This document shows positions 55,273-64,000 of a stretch of DNA of 64,000 nt, one piece after another (position 1 is the stretch's first letter; each line of letters begins with the position of its first letter). Below the pieces are notes generated by a model. It did no database searches. It saw only the letters and a program-made list of their open reading frames with translations, and had not been told where the DNA came from. Source of the stretch: Azoarcus sp. L1K30 (GTDB lineage: Bacteria > Pseudomonadota > Gammaproteobacteria > Burkholderiales > Rhodocyclaceae); assembly GCF_018122735.1 (NCBI RefSeq), contig NZ_JAGRRD010000001.1, positions 433,538 through 497,537 of the forward strand, read 5' to 3'. Position numbers and translations under genes: made by a program.

Positions 55273-57639
55273 ATGAGCCGTTACGTCATTCCCTTCGTAG
55301 AACTTCGCATGACCGACGTCGATAAGGTCGGCGGCAAGAACGCCTCGCTCGGCGAGATGATCAGCCAGTTGCCGTCCAGCGTCCGCGTGCCGGGTGGTTT
55401 CGCGACCACCGCCGACGCCTACCGCGAGTTCCTCGCTCACAATGGGCTGGCAGACCGGATCAATGCCGCACTCGATGTGCTCGACGTCGACGATGTCGAC
55501 GCGCTGGCCAAAACCGGTGCCGAGATCCGTCAGTGGATCATCGATACGCCCTTTCCGGCGCAGCTCGAAGCCGACCTCAAGGCTGCCTACGAGCAGATCA
55601 CGGCCGAAGGCGAGGGCAGTTTCGCCGTGCGCTCGTCGGCTACTGCAGAGGACTTGCCCGACGCATCGTTCGCGGGTCAGCAGGAGACCTTCCTCAACAT
55701 TCACGGCTATGAGAACATTCTGCATGCCATGAAGGAAGTGTTTGCGTCGCTCTACAACGACCGCGCGATCGCTTACCGCGTGCACAAGGATTTCGCCCAC
55801 GCCGACGTGGCCCTGTCGGCCGGCGTCCAGCGTATGGTGCGTTCCGACACCGGCGCGTCGGGTGTGATGTTCACGATCGACACCGAATCCGGCTTCAAGG
55901 ACGTGGTGTTCATCACCGCCTCTTACGGGCTGGGCGAAACGGTGGTGCAGGGCGCGGTCAACCCGGACGAGTTCTATGTTCACAAGCCCACGCTGGCGCT
56001 CGGCCGTCCGGCGGTAGTGCGCCGCAATCTCGGGTCCAAGTTGATCCAGATGGTGTTTTCGGACAAGAAGGAAGCCGGCAAGTCCGTGCGCACCATCGAT
56101 GTGCCCGAGGCTGATCGCAATCGTTTCTCGCTGACCGACGAAGACGTGCTCGAGCTTGCGCGCTATGCGGTGGTGATCGAGCAGCACTACGGCCGTCCGA
56201 TGGACATCGAGTGGGGCAAGGATGGTGTCGACGGCAAACTCTATATCCTGCAGGCGCGTCCGGAAACGGTGAAGAGCCAGTCCGCCGGCCATGTCATGGA
56301 GAAATACCGCCTCAAGCAGTACGGTAAGGCGCTGACCCACGGTCGGGCAATCGGTCAGAAGATTGGTGCCGGGACCGTGCGCGTGGTGAAGGACGCCTCC
56401 GAGATGAATCGCGTTCAGGCCGGCGACATCCTCGTGACTGACATGACCGACCCCAACTGGGAGCCGGTGATGAAGCGCGCCAGCGCCATTGTCACCAACC
56501 GTGGCGGCCGCACCTGCCACGCCGCGATCATCGCGCGTGAGCTTGGCATCCCTGCCATCGTGGGCTGCGGCAACGCGACCGACATCCTGTCCGAGGGTGA
56601 TTCCGTCACCGTGTCCTGCGCCGAAGGCGACACCGGCTATGTATACCGCGGCCGGCTCGAATTTGAGGTCATCACCACCGACATGGGCAACCTGCCCGAC
56701 ATTCCGGTGAAGATCATGATGAACGTCGGGAATCCCGAACTCGCCTTCGAGTTCGCGCAGATCCCCAACGGCGGCGTCGGTCTGGCCCGCCTCGAGTTCG
56801 TCATCAACAACATGATCGGCATTCACCCGAAGGCCATTCTCGAACTGAGCCAGGTGCCGGCCAGCCTGCGCGATGAGATCAACCGCCGGTCGCGCGGCTA
56901 TGCCACGCCGAAGCAGTTCTTCATCGAGAAGCTGGTCGAAGGCGTGGCGACAATCGCCGCCGCTTTCTATCCGAAGCCCGTGATCGTGCGGATGTCCGAC
57001 TTCAAGTCGAACGAATACCGCAAGCTGCTCGGCGGTGACATCTACGAGCCGGAGGAGGAAAACCCGATGCTGGGTTTCCGTGGGGCATCGCGATACATCG
57101 CGCACTCGTTCCGCGACTGCTTCGAAATGGAATGTGCCGCAATGCGCAAAGTGCGCAACGAACTGGGCCTGACCAACGTACAGATCATGATTCCGTTCGT
57201 GCGCAACGTCGAAGAAGCCTCGGGCGTGGTGAATCTGCTCGCCGAGCATGGTCTGAAGCGTGGCGTGAACGATCTCAAGCTCATCATGATGTGCGAGATT
57301 CCGTCCAACGCGCTGCTGGCCGACCAGTTCCTCGAGCACTTCGACGGCTTCTCCATCGGCTCCAACGATCTGACTCAGCTTACCCTCGGGCTCGATCGTG
57401 ACTCGGGACTGGTGGCGCATGCCTTCGACGAACGCGATCCCGCAGTGAAATCCTTGCTGTCGATGGCGATCAAGTCGGCAAACCGTCTCGGCAAGTATGT
57501 GGGTATCTGCGGTCAGGGGCCGTCGGACCACGCGGACTTCGCCGAGTGGCTGATGGATGAAGGCATCCAGACCATTTCGCTGAACCCGGATACGGTGGTG
57601 TCGACCTGGCTGAGTCTGTCTTCGCACGTCGGCAAGTAA
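55273..57639 (+). CDS. Phosphoenolpyruvate synthase
   Basis: A 788-residue PEP synthase (pyruvate, water dikinase). The N-terminal ATP-grasp part has [11 protein letters not shown] and [19 protein letters not shown]; the mobile phospho-His domain has [18 protein letters not shown] (His ~415); the C-terminal pyruvate domain has [16 protein letters not shown] and catalytic Cys in GICGQGPSD. It makes PEP from pyruvate for gluconeogenesis, needed for growth on acetate or aromatic acids. A strong hairpin terminator follows. Confidence 0.97.
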   Translation: MSRYVIPFVELRMTDVDKVGGKNASLGEMISQLPSSVRVPGGFATTADAYREFLAHNGLADRINAALDVLDVDDVDALAKTGAEIRQWIIDTPFPAQLEADLKAAYEQITAEGEGSFAVRSSATAEDLPDASFAGQQETFLNIHGYENILHAMKEVFASLYNDRAIAYRVHKDFAHADVALSAGVQRMVRSDTGASGVMFTIDTESGFKDVVFITASYGLGETVVQGAVNPDEFYVHKPTLALGRPAVVRRNLGSKLIQMVFSDKKEAGKSVRTIDVPEADRNRFSLTDEDVLELARYAVVIEQHYGRPMDIEWGKDGVDGKLYILQARPETVKSQSAGHVMEKYRLKQYGKALTHGRAIGQKIGAGTVRVVKDASEMNRVQAGDILVTDMTDPNWEPVMKRASAIVTNRGGRTCHAAIIARELGIPAIVGCGNATDILSEGDSVTVSCAEGDTGYVYRGRLEFEVITTDMGNLPDIPVKIMMNVGNPELAFEFAQIPNGGVGLARLEFVINNMIGIHPKAILELSQVPASLRDEINRRSRGYATPKQFFIEKLVEGVATIAAAFYPKPVIVRMSDFKSNEYRKLLGGDIYEPEEENPMLGFRGASRYIAHSFRDCFEMECAAMRKVRNELGLTNVQIMIPFVRNVEEASGVVNLLAEHGLKRGVNDLKLIMMCEIPSNALLADQFLEHFDGFSIGSNDLTQLTLGLDRDSGLVAHAFDERDPAVKSLLSMAIKSANRLGKYVGICGQGPSDHADFAEWLMDEGIQTISLNPDTVVSTWLSLSSHVGK

Positions 57640-57660
57640 GCGCAGGGTTTTCGGTAGTTG

Positions 57661-57690
57661 GCAGGACGGCGGCTTCGGCCGCCGTCCTGC
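57661..57690 (+). terminator. Terminator of ppsA
   Basis: Perfect 13-bp stem (GCAGGACGGCGGC and complement) with a TTCG tetraloop, 21 nt past the stop. No T tract. Confidence 0.75.
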
Positions 57691-57870
57691 GTTCACGGCA
57701 AAGCATGCCGTGGGGCTTCCTTGTTAGGAGGATGGTGATAGACTCCGTCTGTTTTGTGTTTGACCAAATTGATTGTGTGCGGATGTTTCCACCAAACTGG
57801 TCGGCACGGTCTCACTGTCAGGCTGCCTGTTCATTGCTCCGGAACGGTCGGTCGCTTTCGGAGGAAGGGC

Positions 57871-58827
57871 ATGGCGTTGGTCATACTTTCCATGGGTCGG
57901 CAGGGTCGGTCCAGGGTGCGTACGCTGAGTTCACGGGCGATGGTCGTCATCGCGTCGAGCGCGTTGCTCGCGGTTGCCGCGGGCGCGTTTGCGCTCGGGG
58001 TCGGCGTCGGTCGGGGTGAGGCGCCGGAAGGGCAGGTGTCTCCGCTGAGCGTCGATCATCCGGAAGGACGTTTCCTGGTCGATCGTCTCGGCGAGATTTC
58101 CGCAAAACTCGCTCGCCTGGAGGGCGAGGCGCTGAGTCTGGCAAAGCGCGTTGGCGTGCTCAAGGGCGGCGGCGCACGGAATGAAAATGTGCGTACGGCG
58201 CCACCGTCGGATGTGCCGCCGGGCAAGAAAGGCGACGGAGCGTCGATGGCTGCGGCGAGCGGGGGACCGATGATTCCGCTGTCTGGCACGCGCATGGATG
58301 CCGACCAGGCGATTGCCGTCTTCGATGATCAGGGCGCAGGCTTGACCGATCTCGAGTACGAGCTCGATCGCCTCGGTGCAGTGCTGTTCGAAGTAGAGCA
58401 GGTTACGACCGAACTCGACGTGGCGCAGATGGCTTTCCCCAGCCGCAATCCGGTGCCCGGTGCGCGCCGCAGTTCGTCTTTCGGAAAACGCTTCGATCCG
58501 ATAAATGGGCGTGTGGCCTTCCACTCCGGTCTCGATTTTCAGGCAGGTACGGGTACGCCGATTGTGGCCAGTGCAGGTGGCAAGGTCGTCTTCTCCGGCT
58601 ATCACCGTGAATATGGCTACATGATCGAGATCGATCATGGCAATGGCCTGACGACGCGCTATGCGCACTGCTCACGGTTGTTCGTCAAGGTCGGCGATGT
58701 GGTCACGCCGTTGCAGCGTATTGCGGCGGTCGGTTCGACTGGGCGCTCCACCGGGGCGCACCTGCATTTCGAGGTCTTGCGCAAGGGCGCATTCGTCAAT
58801 CCTGTCGCCTATCTTGCGCGTCACTGA
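57871..58827 (+). CDS. M23-family peptidoglycan peptidase
   Basis: A 318-residue LytM-type protein. One membrane anchor or signal helix (residues ~24-45), a coiled-coil-like middle, and a C-terminal Peptidase_M23 domain with HSGLDFQAGTGTPIVASAGG and HLHFEV zinc motifs. It likely cuts peptidoglycan cross-bridges or helps shape the cell wall. GGAGGAAGG precedes ATG 57871. The next gene encodes a coiled-coil membrane protein 12 nt later, as is common beside such peptidases. Confidence 0.92.
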   Translation: MALVILSMGRQGRSRVRTLSSRAMVVIASSALLAVAAGAFALGVGVGRGEAPEGQVSPLSVDHPEGRFLVDRLGEISAKLARLEGEALSLAKRVGVLKGGGARNENVRTAPPSDVPPGKKGDGASMAAASGGPMIPLSGTRMDADQAIAVFDDQGAGLTDLEYELDRLGAVLFEVEQVTTELDVAQMAFPSRNPVPGARRSSSFGKRFDPINGRVAFHSGLDFQAGTGTPIVASAGGKVVFSGYHREYGYMIEIDHGNGLTTRYAHCSRLFVKVGDVVTPLQRIAAVGSTGRSTGAHLHFEVLRKGAFVNPVAYLARH

Positions 58828-58839
58828 TCCGGGAAGACG

Positions 58840-59205
58840 GTGAATCGATTTGGCGGTTTCAGACCGCGTTGTCTGGGCGAGGATGCCGCACGCGAACGTC
58901 TGGCAGCCCGAAGCCGGATGCGCGTACTGGTGTCTGGCGCGATCGGTGCGGTATTGGCATGCATCGTTGTGCTTGCCGTTGAGCATCTGGCGGGCGATGA
59001 CGACAGGGCGCGGATCGACACGCTGGAGCAGGAAAACCGGCGGCTTGGAGACGAACTCGGTGTTGGCCGGCTGGCGCTTGAAATGGAGCGCGCCACTCGG
59101 GCCGAACTCGAGCGCCAGCTCGCCGAGATGAACGAGGCCCTCAAAAAGCGTCAGTCGGAGCTCGTGTTTCTGAAATCTCAGCTGGCGAAGCATCCGCCGC
59201 GTTAG
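58840..59205 (+). CDS. Membrane-anchored coiled-coil protein
   Basis: A 121-residue protein: a basic N-terminus, one hydrophobic helix (residues ~28-48, VLVSGAIGAVLACIVVLAV) and a coiled coil for the remaining ~70 residues (DTLEQENRRLGDEL and later heptads). It resembles DUF6776-type proteins next to M23 peptidases, but this is tentative. The GTG start follows GGGAAG. A role with the peptidase at the cell wall is inferred. Confidence 0.8.
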   Translation: MNRFGGFRPRCLGEDAARERLAARSRMRVLVSGAIGAVLACIVVLAVEHLAGDDDRARIDTLEQENRRLGDELGVGRLALEMERATRAELERQLAEMNEALKKRQSELVFLKSQLAKHPPR

Positions 59206-59257
59206 TGCGCTTCATGGTGTGCTCCTTGTCCGGCCGCACTTAGGCCGACGCCGTCGC

Positions 59258-60013
59258 TCATGTATCGAAGGTGACTTTGAGTTCAGGTGGATGGTCCGGG
59301 TGGCCAAGCCAGCCGACCTTCCTGAACGCGAGCCAGACGAGCCAGGCGACAAACCAGGTCGCGTAGAAGCTGAACACCACGTCGCTGAGAAAATGGGCGC
59401 CCTGTGCGATGCGACCATAACCGAACAAACCGCCCAGCCCCAGCCCGATCAAGGTCCAGCGCCGTCGCGCAACGGCGCCGCCGAGAAAGCCCAGGCTGAC
59501 GAAATAGAACCCGGCCGAGGCGTGACCACTGACGAAAGAGCAATTCTTTGCGCACTGGTCAGAGATGACGAGGGCTGGCGAAAACCGCGCGGTGCCGCCG
59601 AACTCGGTGATCCTCGCGGGACGCGCGCGGCCCCAGTGATCCTTGAGCACGACGTCGATCATCAGGCCGGGGCCGAGCATCAACACAATGATCAGATAAC
59701 CGACCTGAATGCGCCGGCGGGCCCCGTGCGCACCACGCTGAAAGGTGTAGGCGAAGAGGGCGATGAACAAGCCGATGATGATCGCCTTGGACATCATCGG
59801 GATGCCCCGGTAAAGCGCCATCACGAATGCACTGCGTTCACCGGAGAATTCGCCGTCCGCGTCGAAGAAGGCCGCGCTGACGTGCAGGTCGATTTCCGGC
59901 CACAGCAGGAAGACTGCGCCACTGGCGATCATGCTGAGGAGCATGACCAGCGGCAGGCCGACCTCCGGCCTGCGGTACTGCGGCGAATCCTCTTGCAGGC
60001 GCGGGGACGCCAT
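59258..60013 (-). CDS. PAP2-family membrane phosphatase
   Basis: A 251-residue protein with six helices and the three PAP2 motifs: KDHWGRARP, VSGH within CSFVSGHAS, and R-IAQGA-H-FLS-D. It removes a phosphate from a lipid such as undecaprenyl pyrophosphate, phosphatidate or lipid A (LpxE-like). It is the last gene of a four-gene glycolipid operon, 2 nt after the GT39 gene, with GGAG at the junction. The substrate is inferred from this context only. Confidence 0.9.
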   Translation of the reverse strand: MASPRLQEDSPQYRRPEVGLPLVMLLSMIASGAVFLLWPEIDLHVSAAFFDADGEFSGERSAFVMALYRGIPMMSKAIIIGLFIALFAYTFQRGAHGARRRIQVGYLIIVLMLGPGLMIDVVLKDHWGRARPARITEFGGTARFSPALVISDQCAKNCSFVSGHASAGFYFVSLGFLGGAVARRRWTLIGLGLGGLFGYGRIAQGAHFLSDVVFSFYATWFVAWLVWLAFRKVGWLGHPDHPPELKVTFDT

Positions 60014-60015
60014 GC

Positions 60016-61563
60016 CTACTCCTTGGCCGTGACTTCGCGTACGACCGCAACACCGCCCTTGCGGAACAGTGTTTCGTAGCCGGTCTCCGGAATCCGGTCG
60101 ATGCGGGTAATGGCCAGTTCCCCGGGGCCGGGTGCGCCCGAGGGGGTCACTGCTTCACGATAGACGCTGACGCTCGGCGCGTCGAAGCGCCACAGCACCA
60201 CTGGCTCGTCCCGTTCGCGGACGAAGGCCGCCGCCGCCTTCTGCGGCCCCTGCAGCACGGCACCGGCCCATGGCACCACGACGGTGGTCAGTGCCACGAT
60301 CTGCAGCGTCGCGCCGATCATCATCTTCATCCAGATCCCCGCCTGGAGCCGCCAGATGACGGCGAGCCAGAGCAGCAGGCAGCCCAGCGTCACGGCGTAA
60401 TACTGCCAGCCCGCAAGATGCAGGGACTCGGCGAGTTGGGCGCGGTAGTAGGCATTGCCCGCGCTGCTGGCTGACAGCAGGTTGAAGACCAGGGGCAGCA
60501 CGAAGAGCAGGGCGAGCAGCGCGGTTGGCGGGGCGTAGTGCACCCAGCTGCGACGCAGCTCGTCGCGATGGGCTGCGACGAGCAGAAACAGCGGGGTGGC
60601 GCCATAGAGCACGTAGTGCGGCAGTTTGGTGCCCGAAAGCGAGAAGAAGACTACGACGAAGCCAGCCCAGATCCACAGGAAACGACGCACACTGGTGTGC
60701 GTGTCGGCACGGATGTTGCGCAGCGATGCGATCAGCGGCGAGGTCCATGGCAGCAGCAGTAGCGGTACCGCGATCACATAGTAGAACAGGCTGCCGGCGT
60801 GGCCTTCGAGCGTGCCGGTAAAGCGCTGAACGTTGTGCTTGAGAATGAAACCATCGATGAATTTGTGCCCGTGGATGAGCAATGCAGCGGCATACCAGGG
60901 CACCACCAGCACGGCGAGGATCGTCCAGCCGACAGGGTCGAACACCGAGCGAACCCAGCGCCGCCACTCGCCGCGGCTTGCGCAATAGAGCAGCGTGACC
61001 GTGCCGGGGACGATCAGGGCGATCGGCCCTTTGGTGAGCACGCCGAGGCCGATCCAAACGTAGCTTCGCAGCAGCGGCGTACGCTGGCCGGATTCGAGAT
61101 GGCGCCAGGCATCGAACAGCGCCAGCGCGAGCAGCATGTTGAGCAGGGCGTCCGCGGTGGCGGCGCGGCCGATGGCGAAGGGGCCGATCGCGGTGGCCGC
61201 CACCGCGAGTGCGGCGAGGGCGGTGTCGGGGCCGAAGCGCTGGCGCGCGAAATGCCAGGTCGCGTAGCTCCACACCGTCGCTGCGAGCGCCGATGGCAGA
61301 CGGAAGGCCCATTCGCTGGCCCCGAAGATCAGATAGCCGAGCGCCTGCAGCCAGTAGACCAGGATGGGTTTGTCGAAGCGATGTTCGCCGTTGAGGTAGG
61401 TCGACAGGAAGTCGCCGCGCTCGAACATCTCGCGTGTGGCCTCGGAGAAGGCGCCTTCATCGACATCGAACAGCGGCGAGCCACCCAGGCGCAGGAAATA
61501 GCTGAGCAGGGGCAGCAGCAGGATCAGCGTGACGACGACCCGGTTGCGGGACAGCATCCTCAC
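60016..61563 (-). CDS. GT39-type glycosyltransferase (ArnT-like)
   Basis: A 515-residue integral membrane glycosyltransferase with about 12 helices. The first periplasmic loop has DVDEGAFSEATREMFE, whose acidic pair is typical of ArnT/PMT enzymes, then NGEHRFDKPILVYWLQ. Such enzymes take a sugar from a polyprenyl-phosphate donor to lipid A or a protein. ATG 61563 overlaps the stop of the GT2 gene (ATGA), which presumably makes its donor. Confidence 0.92.
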   Translation of the reverse strand: MRMLSRNRVVVTLILLLPLLSYFLRLGGSPLFDVDEGAFSEATREMFERGDFLSTYLNGEHRFDKPILVYWLQALGYLIFGASEWAFRLPSALAATVWSYATWHFARQRFGPDTALAALAVAATAIGPFAIGRAATADALLNMLLALALFDAWRHLESGQRTPLLRSYVWIGLGVLTKGPIALIVPGTVTLLYCASRGEWRRWVRSVFDPVGWTILAVLVVPWYAAALLIHGHKFIDGFILKHNVQRFTGTLEGHAGSLFYYVIAVPLLLLPWTSPLIASLRNIRADTHTSVRRFLWIWAGFVVVFFSLSGTKLPHYVLYGATPLFLLVAAHRDELRRSWVHYAPPTALLALLFVLPLVFNLLSASSAGNAYYRAQLAESLHLAGWQYYAVTLGCLLLWLAVIWRLQAGIWMKMMIGATLQIVALTTVVVPWAGAVLQGPQKAAAAFVRERDEPVVLWRFDAPSVSVYREAVTPSGAPGPGELAITRIDRIPETGYETLFRKGGVAVVREVTAKE

Positions 61564-62606
61564 GCCCCGGCGGGCTGGCGCCAGCCCTCATCGGCCGCAA
61601 GTTCGGTCGCCGGGCGGACGATGTAGGGCCGGGAAGTGCCGGATTCGTAGTAGACCCGTGCCAGCAATTCCGCCAGCACGCCGGAGGTGACCATCTGCAC
61701 GCCGGCAATGACCAGGAAGAAGCCGCCGAAAAGCAGCGGGCGGGTGCCGATTGAGTCGCCGAGGAAGAGTTTCACGCCGACCAGGTAGGCAAGAATCAGG
61801 CTGCCGAGCGCACCGAGGGCGATGCCGATGCCGCCGAAGAAGTGCCCGGGCCGGGTACGGAAACGCATGAAGAAGTAAACGAACACGAGATCGAGCACAA
61901 CCCGGAAGGTGCGCGAAATGCCGTACTTGGACTGTCCGAACATGCGTGCGTGGTGGGTGACCACCTCCTGCGCGATGCGCCGCGGCGTCGTGACCGTGGC
62001 CAGCCACGCGGGGATGAAGCGATGCATCTCGCCATACAGGCGCACGCTCTTGATCGCCGAGCCACGGAAGACCTTGAGGCTGCAGCCATAGTCGCGCAGA
62101 TGAACCCCGGTCATGCGCGCGATCAGCCGGTTGGCGATGCGCGACGGGATCTTGCGCAGCAACAGGCCGTCCTGGCGGTTCTTGCGCCAGCCGGCGACGA
62201 GGTCGAGGTCCTCCACCAGCAGGCGATGGACCATGCGCGGGATGTCGATCGGATCGTTCTGCAGGTCGCCGTCCATGGTCACGATGACACTGCCGCGTGC
62301 AGCGTCGAGACCGGCCTGCATGGCCGCGGTCTGCTTGAAGTTGCGCATCAGTTCTACCACCCGAACATGCGGACCGAACTGTCTGGCGCAGCGGGCGAGT
62401 TCTGCCGGCGTCGCGTCCGAGCTGCCATCGTCGACGAGGACGACTTCCCACGGCCACGGATAGGGGCCGAGGGCGAGGTGAATGCGGTCGAGCAGCGGCT
62501 CCACGTTTTCCGCTTCGTTATACATCGGTACCACGACCGACAGCGTATGCTCGGGCAGCCCCTCGGGGATTTGCGGTTCGGCGTGGGGGAGGGGAGATTT
62601 GTTCAT
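61560..62606 (-). CDS. GT2 polyprenyl-phosphate glycosyltransferase (ArnC/GtrB-like)
   Basis: A 348-residue enzyme: GT2 domain with VVPMYNEAENV, DDGSSDAT and the metal-binding TMDGDLQNDP, then two C-terminal helices. It moves a sugar from a nucleotide donor to polyprenyl phosphate on the cytoplasmic face. It overlaps both neighbours by ATGA junctions. Start ATG 62606; the longer upstream frame runs through the flippase-like gene. Confidence 0.92.
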   Translation of the reverse strand: MNKSPLPHAEPQIPEGLPEHTLSVVVPMYNEAENVEPLLDRIHLALGPYPWPWEVVLVDDGSSDATPAELARCARQFGPHVRVVELMRNFKQTAAMQAGLDAARGSVIVTMDGDLQNDPIDIPRMVHRLLVEDLDLVAGWRKNRQDGLLLRKIPSRIANRLIARMTGVHLRDYGCSLKVFRGSAIKSVRLYGEMHRFIPAWLATVTTPRRIAQEVVTHHARMFGQSKYGISRTFRVVLDLVFVYFFMRFRTRPGHFFGGIGIALGALGSLILAYLVGVKLFLGDSIGTRPLLFGGFFLVIAGVQMVTSGVLAELLARVYYESGTSRPYIVRPATELAADEGWRQPAGA

Positions 62607-63541
62607 GAACGGGATGCACTCTCGGAAGATGATCGGGGGTGTGCCGCGTTGGCGGCGGGGCTTGGGCCGGCATTGGGAAACAGCCATGCGATCGCCCCTG
62701 CGCCAAGCGCGCAGGCAATGACAAAAAGATGAAGCGCGAGCGCGGCCTGCAGACCGTCGCCGAAGGCAATGCCGGCGGGCAGCAAGGCGGCTGCGGCACC
62801 GGCCTCGTAGGTGCCGAAGCCGGCCACGCCCTGAATCGGCAGGATGGCGGCGAGTTCGGCACCGAGGGCGCCGGCAGCGCCCTGAGGCATGCCGGTGGAG
62901 AGCAGTGCGGCCAGCAGCCAGGCTTGCGCGGCAAGCTTCACCGACCAATTGGAAACCGTCCATAGCCAGCCGAAGCGCGCATGCCGGGTCGATTCGCCGA
63001 AGGCGTCGCGCAGCTTCGCGAGCTTGCCGGCGAGTTTGCCGCGCGCTGCCCAGTCGTGCGGCGTGCGCGCCCAGCGCGGGAGACCCCAGGCGAAAACGGC
63101 GAGGCCCAACAGCCCCGCCGCGCGGAGCGGGACGGGCAAGCCGGGCCACACGCCGACGGCAACGGTACCTACGACCAGCGCATCCTGCAGCCGGAACCAG
63201 AACAGGGATGCCACCGCACGCGGCAGCGGGGTGCCGAAAGTGCGCTGCAGCAGCACGGGAAAGGCCGCCTCGCCACCTCGAAAAGGAACGATGTTGACCA
63301 TCGCGTTGTGCATCAGCACGATGCGCAGGCAGGCACCGAAGCGGCCGCGCGCGTCGGCGCGAAACTCATCGAAGACCCGCAGCGCCCGCAGCAGGTAGCT
63401 TGCGGCGAAACCTGCCACTGCAACCAGGACGATGCTTGGCGTCAGGCGTGCCAATGCGGCGCCAAGCGTGTGCCACCGCGCGTCGGCGAGAAACCAGCCG
63501 AGCAGGCCAAGGCTCAGGAGGATGGCGAGGGCCCGCTTCAT
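62603..63541 (-). CDS. YbhN/AglD-like flippase-type membrane protein
   Basis: A 312-residue LPG_synthase_TM-family protein (UPF0104) with seven or eight helices, RGGEAAFPVLLQR in an early loop and LPIQGVAGFGTYEAGAAAAL near the C-terminus, both typical. Relatives are lipid-linked sugar flippases or fused to lysyl-phosphatidylglycerol synthases; here the transferase domain is absent. As first gene of the operon it may move the polyprenyl-phosphate sugar to the periplasm for the GT39 enzyme (inference). Confidence 0.85.
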   Translation of the reverse strand: MKRALAILLSLGLLGWFLADARWHTLGAALARLTPSIVLVAVAGFAASYLLRALRVFDEFRADARGRFGACLRIVLMHNAMVNIVPFRGGEAAFPVLLQRTFGTPLPRAVASLFWFRLQDALVVGTVAVGVWPGLPVPLRAAGLLGLAVFAWGLPRWARTPHDWAARGKLAGKLAKLRDAFGESTRHARFGWLWTVSNWSVKLAAQAWLLAALLSTGMPQGAAGALGAELAAILPIQGVAGFGTYEAGAAAALLPAGIAFGDGLQAALALHLFVIACALGAGAIAWLFPNAGPSPAANAAHPRSSSESASRS

Positions 63542-63842
63542 GTGCGGTACCACGTGCACAGGGTGACGCACACCGGCGCCGCACGACGGCGCGCGCAGGC
63601 GATTGCGGGGCGGATGGCGCGCGTCCGTGCATGAGCTGGATCGTCTGCGAGGCGCACAACGGCAACGGTCATCAGGTTCAGGGGCAATGGCAAAGCGGCA
63701 TTTTAGCCGATCCCCCGCCCTTGCATCGGTGTCGCTGCGTTTTGAGCGCTTCATGCGCGACGGTCGAGTGGGCGGCTCGGGTATAATTCCGCGCTTCCGA
63801 TTGCCGTAGTCCGGTGTCCCTCTTTTCCGCGTTTCGACAGAC
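63542..63842. other. Divergent intergenic region with purL promoter
   Basis: A 301-nt region between the glycolipid operon and purL. A perfect TATAAT at 63782-63787 on the plus strand is about 55 nt before the purL ATG; a matching -35 is weak. No gene is seen. Confidence 0.5.
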
Positions 63843-64000
63843 ATGACCCAAATCCTCAAGCTCCGTGGCGCAGCCGCGCTCTCCCGGTCCCGCCTGGATC
63901 GCCTTTCCCGCAGCGTGGCCGAGGTCCTGCCGAAACTGCAGGGACTGGTCGCCGAGCACTGGTATTTCGTTGAACTGAACGCCGCACTGGATGCCGACGA
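63843..64000 (+). CDS. Phosphoribosylformylglycinamidine synthase, N-terminal part
   Basis: The first 52 codons of purL, cut by the window end. ILKLRGAAALSRSRLDRLSR and AEHWYFVELNAALDADE align well with the N-terminus of large single-chain PurL (compare the ILRGSPALS and YVHFADLNAPL segments of E. coli). The enzyme makes FGAM in purine synthesis. ATG 63843 is the first start after the TATAAT. Confidence 0.9.
   Translation, partial: MTQILKLRGAAALSRSRLDRLSRSVAEVLPKLQGLVAEHWYFVELNAALDAD

Noticed and set aside
55153-57696. Upstream in-frame extension of ppsR to over 1100 residues
   Set aside because: It is antisense to ppsA. PpsR proteins are about 270-280 residues, matching the ATG at 55152.

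Overview
The window is high-GC, gene-dense proteobacterial DNA. Its content points to a denitrifying betaproteobacterium of the Rhodocyclales (Thauera / Azoarcus / Aromatoleum type): a cytochrome-c-dependent NO reductase (norCB) with accessory genes (norEFQD) and a Dnr/Fnr-family regulator, a DUF2863 protein, a class I fumarase divergent from acetyl-CoA synthetase, a divergent ppsR/ppsA pair, and an aromatic-type catabolic cluster with a TRAP binding protein. The genus is an inference. No tRNA, rRNA, CRISPR array, prophage or insertion sequence was seen.

Layout. 1-2.3 kb: hairpin repeats, then a divergent AraC regulator and Fsr-type MFS exporter. 2.3-8.15 kb (minus strand): NO-reductase accessory operon norE-norF-like-norQ-DUF-polyferredoxin-norD-dnr. 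8.3-14.0 kb (minus): a phospholipid locus matching the uncharacterised E. coli ynbABCD set (CDP-alcohol phosphatidyltransferase, hydrolase-methyltransferase fusion, PAP2-dual-specificity-phosphatase fusion, CDP-diglyceride synthase), plus an acyltransferase and a small membrane protein. 14.3-19.1 kb (minus): FtrABCD-type iron uptake with an embedded coiled-coil porin and a Fur-box-like site. 19.2-21.0 kb: MarR regulator and Bcr/CflA-type exporter. 21.1-23.1 kb: norCB with its own Dnr box. 23.2-26.6 kb: an orphan small gene, an HD-GYP protein and fumarase.

26.8-36.6 kb (plus): an acetate cluster of acs, a small membrane protein, a CrbS/CbrA-like SLC5-STAC-histidine kinase, a receiver-only response regulator, a membrane pseudo-histidine-kinase fused to a DEDDh exonuclease, and a VC_2705-type Na+/solute symporter with an EF-hand loop. 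36.8-39.6 kb: a PAS-GGDEF-EAL protein. 40.0 kb: remnant of a WYL regulator. 40.4-48.3 kb: a catabolic cluster (aberrant metallo-beta-lactamase fold protein, flavin hydroxylase, DUF2783, VOC protein, fumarylacetoacetase-like hydrolase, TRAP binding protein, maleylacetoacetate isomerase, IclR regulator) interrupted by hairpin repeats. 48.5-59.2 kb: sugar dehydrogenase, hydrolase, chemoreceptor, msrB, DUF2863, ppsR/ppsA, M23 peptidase and a coiled-coil protein. 59.3-63.5 kb (minus): a glycolipid-type operon (flippase-like protein, GT2, ArnT-like GT39, PAP2). The window ends inside purL.

Strongest candidates for undescribed biology: (1) the kinase / receiver / pseudo-kinase-exonuclease series in the acetate locus; (2) the extended ynb-like phospholipid locus; (3) the catabolic cluster, whose only candidate ring-opening enzyme is a single-domain VOC protein and whose MBL-fold protein has lost half of its metal ligands; (4) a dispersed two-type hairpin repeat family at five places.
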